The position numbers and the translations under genes were made by a program. 64,000 nt of DNA, from positions 246,542-310,541 of the forward strand of contig NZ_JAGGPL010000013.1 of assembly GCF_018613805.1 (NCBI RefSeq), given 5' to 3'. The stretch's first letter is position 1. Every line of letters begins with the position of its first letter. The DNA is from Arthrobacter sp. ISL-48. GTDB taxonomy: Bacteria > Actinomycetota > Actinomycetes > Actinomycetales > Micrococcaceae. The notes under the pieces were generated by a model that saw only the letters and a program-made list of their open reading frames with translations, did no database searches and was not told where the DNA came from. Shown here piece by piece: positions 8,408 to 17,022 of the stretch.

Positions 8408-8442
8408 ACACTTGCGGCCCCGCGAATTGGGGCCACAAGTGT
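8408..8442. terminator. Bidirectional terminator between serC and the DUF3027 gene
   Basis: Inverted repeat ACACTTG-C-GGCCCC / GGGGCC-A-CAAGTGT with a 7-base loop, placed 14 bases after the serC stop and followed by TTTATT. It also lies beyond the stop of the convergent minus-strand gene at 8491. Confidence 0.85.
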
Positions 8443-8490
8443 TTATTCCTGCTCTTGCAGCGGTGCGGTTCCTGCGATGGTGCGCAGGTG

Positions 8491-9129
8491 TCAGTGTTCG
8501 ACGGCGTCCGCTGTTCCGTCGTCGTCCACAGCCGGCTCCCGGCCGGCGCCGTTTGTCGTGGCCCCGAGTGCCGTCTCGTCATAGTCCTCATCCTCGTCGG
8601 CGAGGGAATCTTCGGCGTCGGCAGCATCCCCGGAGTCCTGCATCCCGGTACGTTCCCCGACGGCGGCGTCCGTTGGTCCGTCGTCGTCCGCGGGCTCCTG
8701 GGCTGCCAAATCCTGGCCAGCCGAATCCTGATTTGCGGACTCCTGGTCCTGGGCGTCCTCCGGACGGACGCGCTCAGCCCAAGGAACCCATTCGGGGGGC
8801 AGGATGGAGTCCTCCGACGGCAGCAAACCGAGCTCATTGACCGTGACCACCTTGGAGCGCGAATTTCGGGTCAGTACTGCGTACCACTGCCAGCCAAGGT
8901 AACCGGGCAGCTTGGATTCGAACAGGTGGGTGACCAGGCGGTCACCTTCGCTCTTCGCTGCCATGTGCCGGCCGATGTCCGTGGCGGCGGTGATGCCCTC
9001 GATGGCAATTCGGGCCACGTCCACGGCGGCGGCGAGGACGGCGTCCGGTTTGCCGGTCCGCCATACGGGCACGCTCGCGCGCCGCTTCGACTCAGTTTTC
9101 GGCGCCGGCTTTTCAGCCTCCGGATTCAT
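8491..9129 (-). CDS. DUF3027 domain protein
   Basis: A 212-residue conserved actinobacterial protein of unknown function. The N-terminal 130 residues form the DUF3027 core (VARIAIEGITAATDIGRH; HLFESKLPGYLGWQWYAVL; LPSEDSILPPEWVPW). A strongly acidic, low-complexity tail rich in Asp, Glu and Ala follows and is probably disordered. I chose the ATG at 9129, 7 bases after the stop of the cold-shock gene; a longer open frame upstream merely overlaps that gene. The close spacing implies one operon with the cold-shock protein. Confidence 0.82.
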   Translation of the reverse strand: MNPEAEKPAPKTESKRRASVPVWRTGKPDAVLAAAVDVARIAIEGITAATDIGRHMAAKSEGDRLVTHLFESKLPGYLGWQWYAVLTRNSRSKVVTVNELGLLPSEDSILPPEWVPWAERVRPEDAQDQESANQDSAGQDLAAQEPADDDGPTDAAVGERTGMQDSGDAADAEDSLADEDEDYDETALGATTNGAGREPAVDDDGTADAVEH

Positions 9130-9136
9130 CAAAGGC

Positions 9137-9520
9137 CTAAACGTCCAGCTCGTCGGCAACCTTACGCAAGGCGGCGGCAATAGCCTTGCCCTTGTTGCCT
9201 TCCGGGTACTTCCCGGCAGAGAGGGTGCCAGAGAGGTTGTCCAACACACTGACGAGGTCTTGGACGAGGGGCGCGAGGTCCTTGGCGCTGGGCCGCTTTG
9301 CCTTGGCAATGGATGGAGTCTTGTCCAGGACGCGCAGGCCCAGGGCCTGCGCGCCCTTGCGTCCGTCAGCGACGCCGAACTCAACGCGCGTACCGGCTTT
9401 CAGCTCCGTGATGCCTTCTGGCAGCGACGACTTGGGCAGGAACACTTCCTGCCCATCCTCGCCCGCGAGGAATCCGAAACCTTTTTCCTTGTCATACCAC
9501 TTGACCTTGCCGGTAGGCAC
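9137..9520 (-). CDS. Cold-shock-domain protein with a C-terminal extension
   Basis: Nucleic-acid-binding protein of 127 residues. The first 65 residues form a CSD fold with RNP-like motifs (KVKWYDKEKGFGFL; EVFLPKSSL). A helical C-terminal extension of about 60 residues (DLVQDLVSVLDNLSGTL...ALRKVADELDV) is absent from classic CspA proteins and belongs to a separate actinobacterial subgroup. I chose the GTG at 9520, 8 bases after AGAAGG; a GTG 12 codons upstream is possible. It is co-transcribed with the DUF3027 gene, a conserved pairing whose role is unknown. Confidence 0.85.
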   Translation of the reverse strand: MPTGKVKWYDKEKGFGFLAGEDGQEVFLPKSSLPEGITELKAGTRVEFGVADGRKGAQALGLRVLDKTPSIAKAKRPSAKDLAPLVQDLVSVLDNLSGTLSAGKYPEGNKGKAIAAALRKVADELDV

Positions 9521-9751
9521 GTAATCAACCTTCTTCGTTCTGATGTCTTGAGACACGGCCGGCAGTCACCGCATCCGCACTGATATGCAGGTTCAGGGTA
9601 TGACAGCCCGGACCGTGTTGGCCTGTATCAGTCAAGGTTATCCTGCCCAATGCCTGAATCCTGCTTTCCCCGAGTCTTCACACCGACTGTCGCTCCGGCT
9701 GTACCCGGTTTTCACTTCGCGGGCAGCAGGATGGCTGTTAGCGTTACGACC

Positions 9752-9985
9752 ATGACACCCACGCGTTACCGGCGGCCCCTGATGATCTGTGCAGCATTTG
9801 TTGCGTTGCTTTCCCTGGCTGCGGTTGGATCCGTCATGGCGCTGGCTTTCGCCGGAACCGTGGCTCCGGTCTGGGTCACGTCCACGGCGTTATACGGCCT
9901 GCCGGTAGCGTTCCTGCTGATGGTCTTCCTGGTCCTGGACAGTGTGGCTGGCCGGCGCCGGGCAGGAAAGTCCGGCGGGCGGTAA
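9752..9985 (+). CDS. Small two-helix membrane protein
   Basis: A 77-residue protein with two predicted membrane helices (ICAAFVALLSLAAVGSVMAL and LYGLPVAFLLMVFLVLDSVA) and a basic C-terminal tail. It is not recognised as a named family. It ends 10 bases before the helicase-associated gene, so it is probably the first gene of that transcript. The start is uncertain: ATG at 9731 (after GCAGG) or at 9752. Confidence 0.6.
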   Translation: MTPTRYRRPLMICAAFVALLSLAAVGSVMALAFAGTVAPVWVTSTALYGLPVAFLLMVFLVLDSVAGRRRAGKSGGR

Positions 9986-9995
9986 CGTTGAACTG

Positions 9996-12488
9996 ATGTC
10001 CCTCATTCGCGCGCTGAGCAAGGATCTGGAGGCACGCAGCGATGAATCGTTGCGGGCCCTGTTCGCCGCGCGGCCGGACCTCATCTCCCCCGCCGTTCCC
10101 GACTTCCCTGCCCTTGCCGCCCGCGCCAGCGCACGGGTCAGCGTCCAGCGCGCCCTGGAACGACTCAACAGGCCACAGATGCAGGTCCTGGAAACCCTGC
10201 ACCTGTGCACCAATACGGACACGGAACACAGCGCCTCTGCCGCGGGGCTGCGGAAGTTCATTGCGGGCTCCAGCCTCGCAGCCGTAGAGCAAATTCTGGC
10301 CTCACTCCAGGAGCTGGCGCTGGTCCACCAGGCCGAGCCCCCGCATGGAACAGCCGCGTCTGCCCACCGCCAGCGTTTCTACCTGCCGGTGGGGTGCCTG
10401 AAGGACGTGGTCGGGATCTATCCGGCGGGGCTGGGCCGCAGCTACACCGAGCTGGTGCGGCTGCAGCCAGCGTTCGCCCAAAGGGCGGTCCAGCTCGTTG
10501 CTGAACTTCGCCGCAGCGGAGTGGCCATTCAGGGAGCCACCACGCCCATGGAAGCGGCGCTCGCGCTGCAGCACTGGACGTCCTCGCCGGAGGCCCTGCG
10601 CCGAGTATTGGCCGCCGCTCCGGAACGCACCACGGCGCTGCTCGCACGGTTCGGTAACTGGGCCATGGGAGCCGTCCCCCAGGCCCAACGGAAAGCCTCC
10701 GTGGCAAACGAGGGCACCGACGTCGGGCCCGTCGACTGGCTGCTGGCCCGGGGCCTGCTGGTACCGCTGGACGCCGCGCACGTGGAGCTGCCGCACAGTG
10801 TGGGCCTGTCCCTCCGGGGCGGAGCCATCATTAACGACTTCACGCTCTCACCGCCAGTGCCGGAGCTTGGCCATACAACCGCCGTCCTTCGCCGGAATGC
10901 CGCCCTGGGCGCCATCGCGGAAACCCTTCGGCTGGTAGGCGAACTCCTCTATGCCTTGAAGGAGCAACCACTCGTTACGCTCCGCAGTGGCGGCGTGGGG
11001 GTCCGGGAGATGAAGCGGCTTGCCGACGCCCTGCGCGTTGACCTGCGCCGCGCTGGACTGCTGCTGGAGCTGTGCGGACTTGCCGGACTGGTCCGCCTCG
11101 ATGTTGACTCGTCCGCCTGGGTGCAGCCCCCGCAACTCGAGTGGCTGGTCCTGCCCCGACAGGAACAGTGGCTGTGGCTGGTCAATGCGTGGTTGGCGAG
11201 TGAGAGGGTGCCGTCGCTGGTGGGTCAGCCCGTGATCGGACCCGGGTCCGTGTCAGCGCCACACCGGGCTGCAACGGGGAGCACCATCAATGCGCTCTCC
11301 GCCGAGGCGCAGCGGCCCGACGCCCCAGTAATCAGGAAGCGGATCCTGGAAATCCTGAACGATCTCACAGGGGAGGCGGCTGCCCCGGACGGCAAGGCTC
11401 CCGTGCTGGATGCCGCCGCCGTGCTGCAGCGGGCCGAATGGGCGCAGCCCCGAATGGCACGCCGTTTCAGCTCCCTGATCCGGGGTGTCCTGGCGGAGGC
11501 GGAGATGCTGGGCCTGATCGGGTCCGGTGCCCTCAGCCAGCTGGGAAGCGCCATCGCCGAGGATAACCCGGACGAGGCGCTCGGCGTCCTGGGTGAGCAT
11601 CTGCCGGCCGCGCTGAACCATGTACTGCTGCAGGCAGACCTCACTGCCGTGGCCCCCGGATACCTCTCCCCTGAGCTGAGCGAGAAGCTCCTGCTGATGG
11701 CAGACGCCGAAGGTCAGGGTCCTGCCACCATCTACCGGTTCTCCCCGCACTCTGTCAGGCGTGCACTGGACGCCGGGTACGACGCGCCAGGCATGCTGGG
11801 CTTCCTGCGCGAACATTCCGCTACCGCTGTGCCGCAGCCCCTGGAATACCTGGTGCAGGACACCGCGGCCCGGCACGGCCGGCTGCGGGTGGGAGCGGCC
11901 GCGAGCTTCATTCAAAGCGACGACGAAGCAACGGTAATGGAGTTGGCGTCCGAATCCAAGGCGTCGGGCCTGGGACTGGCCAGGATCGCGCCGACCGTGC
12001 TGATCTCATCCGCCCCGCCGCGGGAAACAGCGCAGGTCCTCCGCAGCCTTGGCCTCTCGCCCTCCGTGGAGGAATCCGAACCATCGGTGCTCAGGCTGCG
12101 ACGGACCACGAGCGCCCCGGGCAGTGCCCGCCCTGTCTACACTGCCCCGCGGACGGCGCCGGCAGAAGCAGAAGTGGAAGCCCAGCTGGCCGTGCTGCGG
12201 CACGTGAATCCAGCTGCCACCGGAAGCCCAAACGGCGGGAGTGCGGCTGGCTCCGGCGAATCGGCGACCCAACTGGGTCTGGAGACGCTGCAGCGTGCCA
12301 TCCGGCTCAAGCAGAGGGTCAGCATGAACGTGGTGGACAGCCTGGGGAATGCCAATCTGGAAACCGTTGTTCCGCTGTCAGTAAGCGGCGGACGTGTCAG
12401 GGTTTTTGACCCGGCAAAGGACACCGAACGGGTGGTGTCCATCCACCGGATCATTGATATAGAGGCCGCAGAGGAACTGCGCCAGTGA
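9996..12488 (+). CDS. Helicase-associated (Ssl2/XPB helicase C-terminal-like) protein
   Basis: A large 830-residue cytoplasmic protein of the actinobacterial helicase-associated family found directly upstream of XPB helicase. It begins with a helical region (LIRALSKDLEARSDESLRAL). A long winged-helix-rich middle follows, then a C-terminal WYL-like beta segment (IRLKQRVSMNVVDSLGNANL; GGRVRVFDPAKDTERVVSIH). No Walker motifs are present, so it is not itself an ATPase. The next gene starts 13 bases downstream, supporting a functional partnership in DNA repair or transcription-coupled processes. Role inferred from conserved pairing. Confidence 0.82.
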   Translation: MSLIRALSKDLEARSDESLRALFAARPDLISPAVPDFPALAARASARVSVQRALERLNRPQMQVLETLHLCTNTDTEHSASAAGLRKFIAGSSLAAVEQILASLQELALVHQAEPPHGTAASAHRQRFYLPVGCLKDVVGIYPAGLGRSYTELVRLQPAFAQRAVQLVAELRRSGVAIQGATTPMEAALALQHWTSSPEALRRVLAAAPERTTALLARFGNWAMGAVPQAQRKASVANEGTDVGPVDWLLARGLLVPLDAAHVELPHSVGLSLRGGAIINDFTLSPPVPELGHTTAVLRRNAALGAIAETLRLVGELLYALKEQPLVTLRSGGVGVREMKRLADALRVDLRRAGLLLELCGLAGLVRLDVDSSAWVQPPQLEWLVLPRQEQWLWLVNAWLASERVPSLVGQPVIGPGSVSAPHRAATGSTINALSAEAQRPDAPVIRKRILEILNDLTGEAAAPDGKAPVLDAAAVLQRAEWAQPRMARRFSSLIRGVLAEAEMLGLIGSGALSQLGSAIAEDNPDEALGVLGEHLPAALNHVLLQADLTAVAPGYLSPELSEKLLLMADAEGQGPATIYRFSPHSVRRALDAGYDAPGMLGFLREHSATAVPQPLEYLVQDTAARHGRLRVGAAASFIQSDDEATVMELASESKASGLGLARIAPTVLISSAPPRETAQVLRSLGLSPSVEESEPSVLRLRRTTSAPGSARPVYTAPRTAPAEAEVEAQLAVLRHVNPAATGSPNGGSAAGSGESATQLGLETLQRAIRLKQRVSMNVVDSLGNANLETVVPLSVSGGRVRVFDPAKDTERVVSIHRIIDIEAAEELRQ

Positions 12489-12501
12489 AGGACTCGCCCC
12501 C

Positions 12502-14148
12502 GTGAACGACGGCCCGCTGATTGTCCAAAGCGACAAAACCATACTGCTGGAAGTGGATCACGAGCTGGCCACCGAGGCCCGCCACGCCATCGCCCCCTTC
12601 GCGGAACTGGAACGCGCCCCGGAGCACATGCACAGCTACCGGCTCACGCCGCTTGGCCTGTGGAACGCCCGGGCCGCGGGGCTGGACGCCGAGAAGGTCC
12701 TTGACACCCTGCTGAAGTACTCGAGGTTCCCTGTTCCACATTCGCTCTTGATCGACGTCGAAGAAACCATGTCCCGGTACGGGCGGCTCCGGCTGGAAAA
12801 GGACCCCCAGCATGGCCTGGTGATGCGGACGGACGACTACCCGGTACTGGAAGAGGTCATCCGGGCCAAGAAGATCCAGCCGTTGCTGGGGCCTCGGATC
12901 GATGGCGAGACCATCGTGGTGCACTCCTCCCAGCGGGGCCAGCTCAAACAACTGCTCCTGAAGATCGGCTGGCCGGCCGAGGACCTCGCCGGCTACGTGG
13001 ACGGGACTCCGCACCTGATCGCCCTGAACGAGGACGGCTGGAAGTTGCGGCCCTACCAGCAGCTGGCCACGGAAAACTTCTGGGCCGGAGGCAGCGGTGT
13101 TGTGGTGTTGCCGTGCGGCGCAGGGAAGACGCTCGTGGGTGCGGCCGCCATGGCCACAAGCTCAACAACAACGCTGATCCTTGTCACCAATACCGTAGCC
13201 GCACGCCAATGGAAGGATGAGCTGCTCAAGAGGACCTCCCTCACCGAGGATGAAATCGGCGAGTATTCCGGCGCGGTCAAGGAGGTCCGGCCCGTGACCA
13301 TCGCCACGTACCAGGTCCTCACCACCAAACGTGGCGGCCTCTACCCGCACCTTGAGCTCGTGGACGGCCACGATTGGGGTCTCATCATCTATGACGAGGT
13401 CCACCTCCTGCCCGCCCCGATCTTCCGGATGACCGCAGATCTGCAGGCGCGCCGTCGGCTTGGCCTTACCGCCACGCTGGTCCGCGAGGACGGCCGGGAA
13501 GGCGAGGTATTCAGCCTCATCGGGCCCAAGCGCTATGACGCGCCATGGAAGGACATCGAATCGCAGGGCTACATTGCCCCGGCGGACTGCGTTGAGGTCC
13601 GCGTCGACCTGCCACGCGACGAGCGCGTCGCATACGCCATGGCCGAGGACGCAGACAAGTACAGGCTGTGCTCCACCTCGGAGTCCAAGACGCGGATCGT
13701 AGAGCAGCTCGTCGCACGGCACGAGGGAGAGCAACTGCTCGTGATCGGGCAGTACATTGATCAGCTGGACGAAATTGGCGAGCGGCTGCAGGCTCCCGTC
13801 ATCAAGGGTGATACGTCCGTGAAGGAACGCCAGAAGCTCTTCGATGCCTTCCGGGCAGGCGACGTGCACACCCTGGTGGTATCCAAGGTGGCCAACTTTT
13901 CCATCGACCTGCCCGAGGCCTCGGTGGCCATCCAGGTCTCCGGGTCCTTCGGCTCACGGCAGGAGGAGGCACAGCGGCTGGGCCGGCTGCTGCGACCCAA
14001 GAAGGACGGCCGGGCGGCCCGCTTCTACTCGCTGGTTGCCCGGGACACCTTGGACCAGGACTTCGCAGCCAAGCGCCAACGGTTCCTGGCCGAGCAAGGC
14101 TACGCCTACCGGATCATGGACGCCAAGGACGTAGGCCAGCCCGGATAG
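12502..14148 (+). CDS. XPB-family SF2 DNA helicase
   Basis: A 548-residue ATP-dependent 3'-5' DNA helicase resembling archaeal and bacterial XPB. After an N-terminal domain of about 180 residues come motif I (LPCGAGKTLVG, near residue 205), motif II as DEVH (IIYDEVHLLPAP), LGLTATLVREDGREGE (motif III with an RED-like element), and C-terminal motifs including QEEAQRLGRLLRP (motif VI). The start is GTG with GAAGGA about 8 bases upstream. Function is presumably in DNA repair. It is coupled to the helicase-associated partner gene upstream. Confidence 0.92.
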   Translation: MNDGPLIVQSDKTILLEVDHELATEARHAIAPFAELERAPEHMHSYRLTPLGLWNARAAGLDAEKVLDTLLKYSRFPVPHSLLIDVEETMSRYGRLRLEKDPQHGLVMRTDDYPVLEEVIRAKKIQPLLGPRIDGETIVVHSSQRGQLKQLLLKIGWPAEDLAGYVDGTPHLIALNEDGWKLRPYQQLATENFWAGGSGVVVLPCGAGKTLVGAAAMATSSTTTLILVTNTVAARQWKDELLKRTSLTEDEIGEYSGAVKEVRPVTIATYQVLTTKRGGLYPHLELVDGHDWGLIIYDEVHLLPAPIFRMTADLQARRRLGLTATLVREDGREGEVFSLIGPKRYDAPWKDIESQGYIAPADCVEVRVDLPRDERVAYAMAEDADKYRLCSTSESKTRIVEQLVARHEGEQLLVIGQYIDQLDEIGERLQAPVIKGDTSVKERQKLFDAFRAGDVHTLVVSKVANFSIDLPEASVAIQVSGSFGSRQEEAQRLGRLLRPKKDGRAARFYSLVARDTLDQDFAAKRQRFLAEQGYAYRIMDAKDVGQPG

Positions 14149-14249
14149 CGGGCCGCCGGACCGAGTCCCGAGCGATCGCGGACGGAAGGATCATCAAACT
14201 CACATCCACCATCCAGAAAACTCACAGACTCTGGGAGCATGATGGGAGA

Positions 14250-14960
14250 ATGAAGAAGAACGGTCCAGAAGCCAAGCTCCTCGTTGTTGATGACGAACCC
14301 AACATCCGCGAGCTGCTGTCCACCTCGCTGCGGTTCGCCGGGTTCGAAGTAGTCTCCGCAGGGAACGGACGTGACGCACTGGCTGCAGCCGAGCTCCATG
14401 CTCCGGACCTGGCCGTGCTTGACGTCATGCTGCCGGACATGGACGGCTTTACCGTCACCCGAAAACTCCGCGCCTCCGGCAAACACTTCCCCGTACTTTT
14501 CCTGACGGCGAAGGACGACACCGAGGACAAGGTCACCGGCCTCACGGTGGGTGGGGACGACTACGTCACCAAACCCTTCAGCCTGGACGAGGTGGTGGCA
14601 CGGATCCGCGCCGTGCTCCGGCGCACCCAGCCTTTGCTGGATGACGACGCCGTCATCCGCGTGGATGACCTGGAGCTCGACGACGACGCCCACGAGGTCC
14701 GACGCGGCGGCGCGGTTATTGAGCTGTCCCCCACCGAGTTCAAGCTGCTCAGGTACCTCATGCTGAACCCGAACCGGGTGCTCTCCAAATCCCAGATTTT
14801 GGACCATGTGTGGGAATACAACTTCAACGGGGATGCCTCCATCGTGGAGTCGTACATCTCGTACCTGCGGCGCAAGGTGGACATTGATCCGGACGCACCG
14901 GCCCTGATCCAGACCAAGCGCGGGGTGGGCTACGTACTCCGGACGGCAGAGAAGCGCTGA
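14250..14960 (+). CDS. OmpR/PhoP-type response regulator
   Basis: A 236-residue DNA-binding response regulator. The receiver domain has the acidic pair (VVDDEP), phospho-acceptor Asp near residue 58 (LAVLDVMLPD), conserved Thr and Lys (LFLTAKD; YVTKPF). The C-terminal winged helix shows ELSPTEFKLLRYL and ESYISYLRRKVD. The closest style is mycobacterial PhoP/TrcR. It starts at ATG 14250 after GGGAGA, and the histidine kinase starts 2 bases beyond its stop. The target genes are unknown. Confidence 0.92.
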   Translation: MKKNGPEAKLLVVDDEPNIRELLSTSLRFAGFEVVSAGNGRDALAAAELHAPDLAVLDVMLPDMDGFTVTRKLRASGKHFPVLFLTAKDDTEDKVTGLTVGGDDYVTKPFSLDEVVARIRAVLRRTQPLLDDDAVIRVDDLELDDDAHEVRRGGAVIELSPTEFKLLRYLMLNPNRVLSKSQILDHVWEYNFNGDASIVESYISYLRRKVDIDPDAPALIQTKRGVGYVLRTAEKR

Positions 14961-14962
14961 CC

Positions 14963-16549
14963 TTGCTGCAGCGGTGGAAGTCCGCCTCCCTGAGGTCCCA
15001 GCTTGTCGCCATCATCATGGCGCTGCTGATTGTTGCGCTGACGGTGACCGGCGCGGGCACCCTGACGCTGCTGCACAGCTATCTCCAGGGCCAGGTGGAC
15101 GACAAACTCAATGCCGCCATCGAACTTGCCCACAAGCAGCGCTCGTTCAGCCAGCTGCAGGGCCCCAATCCTGTCCCCACCGACTATTCGCTGATTCTCT
15201 TTACCCCGGGCGAGGACCCGTACCCCTTCGGCGGCGACCCCAACAACCGCCCTGATATCGGCGAGATCACCGTGGAGCAGGCACAGGAACGTGGCAACCA
15301 GCCCTATCAGGTGCGCGGCACGGACGGCGAGAACTGGCGGGTAGTGGCAGTAACGGTCCTGGACAACGGGACCGCAGCCGTGGTGGTTATCGGCCTGCCG
15401 CTGCAGGGCGTGGACGATGTCCTGAAGCATGCCACCCTGGTGGTATGCGGCGTTGGGCTGCTGACCCTCCTGCTGGCCTCCCTGATCGCCAGCTGGACGG
15501 TCTCCCGGTCCTTCAGGCCGCTTGCCCGGGTGGAGCGGACCGCTGCCGCGATCGCCGCGGGCGATCTCTCCCGGCGTGTGGACGTGGAAAGTCCGGGCAC
15601 GGAGCTGGGAAGGCTCAGCAGCTCGCTGAACGCCATGCTGTCCCACATTGAAACAGCTTTTGCCGCACGCACTGCCTCGGAGGGCAGGATGCGCCGGTTC
15701 GCAGCTGACGCGTCGCATGAGCTGCGTACCCCGTTGGTGACCATCAGGGGGTTCTCCGAGCTCTACCGCCACGGCGCCCTGGCCACCGATGAGGACGTTG
15801 CAACGGCCATGGGGAGGATCGAAAGTGAAGCCAAGCGGATGGGCTCCATGGTGGAGGACCTCCTGCTCCTGGCACGGCTCGACGAACAGCGGCCACTGCA
15901 GGAGAAGCCCGTCGACCTCCAGCTGATTGCGCATGATGCCGTAGTGGACACCCAGGCGAGCGACCGGACGCGCTCCATCTCCCTGACCGGGCTGGACGGG
16001 GGAAGTGCGGCACCCGCCCCTGTTTTGGGCGACGAAGCGAAACTGCGGCAAGTATTTGGCAACCTGATAGGCAATGCACTGCGCTACACCCCGGAAGGCA
16101 CCCCGATCGAGCTGGCTGTGGGAGTCCGGACGGGCGACGGCGGACAAACGTATTCTGTGATCGAGGTGCGGGACCACGGTCCCGGCATTTCCGAGGAAGA
16201 TACCTCCAAGGTCTTTGAGCGCTTCTACCGCGCGGATACGTCCCGGACCCGCGAGACGGGCGGCAGCGGCTTGGGCCTCGCCATCGTGGCGGCCATCGTC
16301 GGATCGCACGGTGGTTCCGTGCGGGTGGAAGAGACCGACGGCGGCGGCGCCACCCTTGTGGTCAGCCTGCCCATGAGGGAGGAGGCCGGCGGTCCGAGCG
16401 ATGACAGGCAGGGCGCTGGGGGGACGGACCCTGAAGCGGAGGGTACGGGTGACCGGGGCGCCGCTGCGCAGGAAACGGGTGTCCGGGGAACCGACGACCA
16501 TAACCGGGGCGACGGCGGCCACAGTGACGGCCGGGTTATCCACATATAG
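14963..16549 (+). CDS. Sensor histidine kinase partner
   Basis: A 528-residue membrane kinase, TTG start, immediately after the response regulator. The order is: membrane helix (about residues 15-37), extracytoplasmic sensor region of about 120 residues (GPNPVPTDYSL...), second helix (HATLVVCGVGLLTLLLASL), HAMP, HisKA with phospho-acceptor His near 252 (DASHELRTPLV), N box (NLIGNALRYTPEG), G1 (DHGPGISEED), F (VFERFYR) and G2 (GGSGLGLAIV). A low-complexity, glycine- and threonine-rich tail of about 60 residues follows the ATPase domain. The signal is unknown. Confidence 0.92.
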   Translation: MLQRWKSASLRSQLVAIIMALLIVALTVTGAGTLTLLHSYLQGQVDDKLNAAIELAHKQRSFSQLQGPNPVPTDYSLILFTPGEDPYPFGGDPNNRPDIGEITVEQAQERGNQPYQVRGTDGENWRVVAVTVLDNGTAAVVVIGLPLQGVDDVLKHATLVVCGVGLLTLLLASLIASWTVSRSFRPLARVERTAAAIAAGDLSRRVDVESPGTELGRLSSSLNAMLSHIETAFAARTASEGRMRRFAADASHELRTPLVTIRGFSELYRHGALATDEDVATAMGRIESEAKRMGSMVEDLLLLARLDEQRPLQEKPVDLQLIAHDAVVDTQASDRTRSISLTGLDGGSAAPAPVLGDEAKLRQVFGNLIGNALRYTPEGTPIELAVGVRTGDGGQTYSVIEVRDHGPGISEEDTSKVFERFYRADTSRTRETGGSGLGLAIVAAIVGSHGGSVRVEETDGGGATLVVSLPMREEAGGPSDDRQGAGGTDPEAEGTGDRGAAAQETGVRGTDDHNRGDGGHSDGRVIHI

Positions 16550-16656
16550 CGACCAGTCGTGGCATAGAGCCCAAGCCCGTCCGTAGGGTCGATGTAGTGG
16601 TCCGGAGCCGCCGGGCCGGGCAGCGGATGCTGTCCATAGATCGAAAGGCAACAGCC

Positions 16657-16944
16657 ATGAGCATCATTTCCGTCGACCCCGAACTCCTTCAGCTCAAGTC
16701 GGCCAACGTGAAAGCCACCGTGGACCGGATCAGCGCCGACGTCCAAACCATGAAGCGTGGCCTGGACGAACTCCAGGCCACCTGGCGGGGTTCTGCGGCC
16801 AACAACTTCCAAGCGCTGGTCACCGAATGGACCCTGACCCAGGGCAAGGTGGAGGCGTCTCTTGCATCCATAAATGTCGCCCTGGCGTCCGCCGCATCCA
16901 GTTACGCGCAGACCGAGCAAGGCAATACACAGCGCTTCAGCTGA
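16657..16944 (+). CDS. WXG100-family (EsxA-like) protein
   Basis: A 95-residue all-helical protein with the WXG turn at TWRGSAAN near residue 47, flanked by two long helices; the size is typical of ESX/type VII substrates. A YxxxE-like export motif near the end is approximate (YAQTEQG). It starts at ATG 16657, 8 bases after GAAAGG. No EccC, EccD or partner Esx gene is in the window, so it is an orphan here. It lies about 110 bases after the sensor kinase on the same strand. Confidence 0.85.
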   Translation: MSIISVDPELLQLKSANVKATVDRISADVQTMKRGLDELQATWRGSAANNFQALVTEWTLTQGKVEASLASINVALASAASSYAQTEQGNTQRFS

Positions 16945-17022
16945 ACTGCTCTCAGCTGAGGATGCAGGCAGGCCGCTGGCTTTGTTGCAGCGGTGCGAGG
17001 GAGCTCACAGTCTCCGGCGATG

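Noticed and set aside
9130..9384. N-terminal extension of the DUF3027 gene
   Set aside because: It overlaps the cold-shock gene in another frame and has non-protein-like composition; the ATG at 9129 is well placed after that gene.
14930..16651. 573-codon open frame on the minus strand
   Set aside because: Antisense to the histidine kinase, whose motifs are complete in the plus frame.
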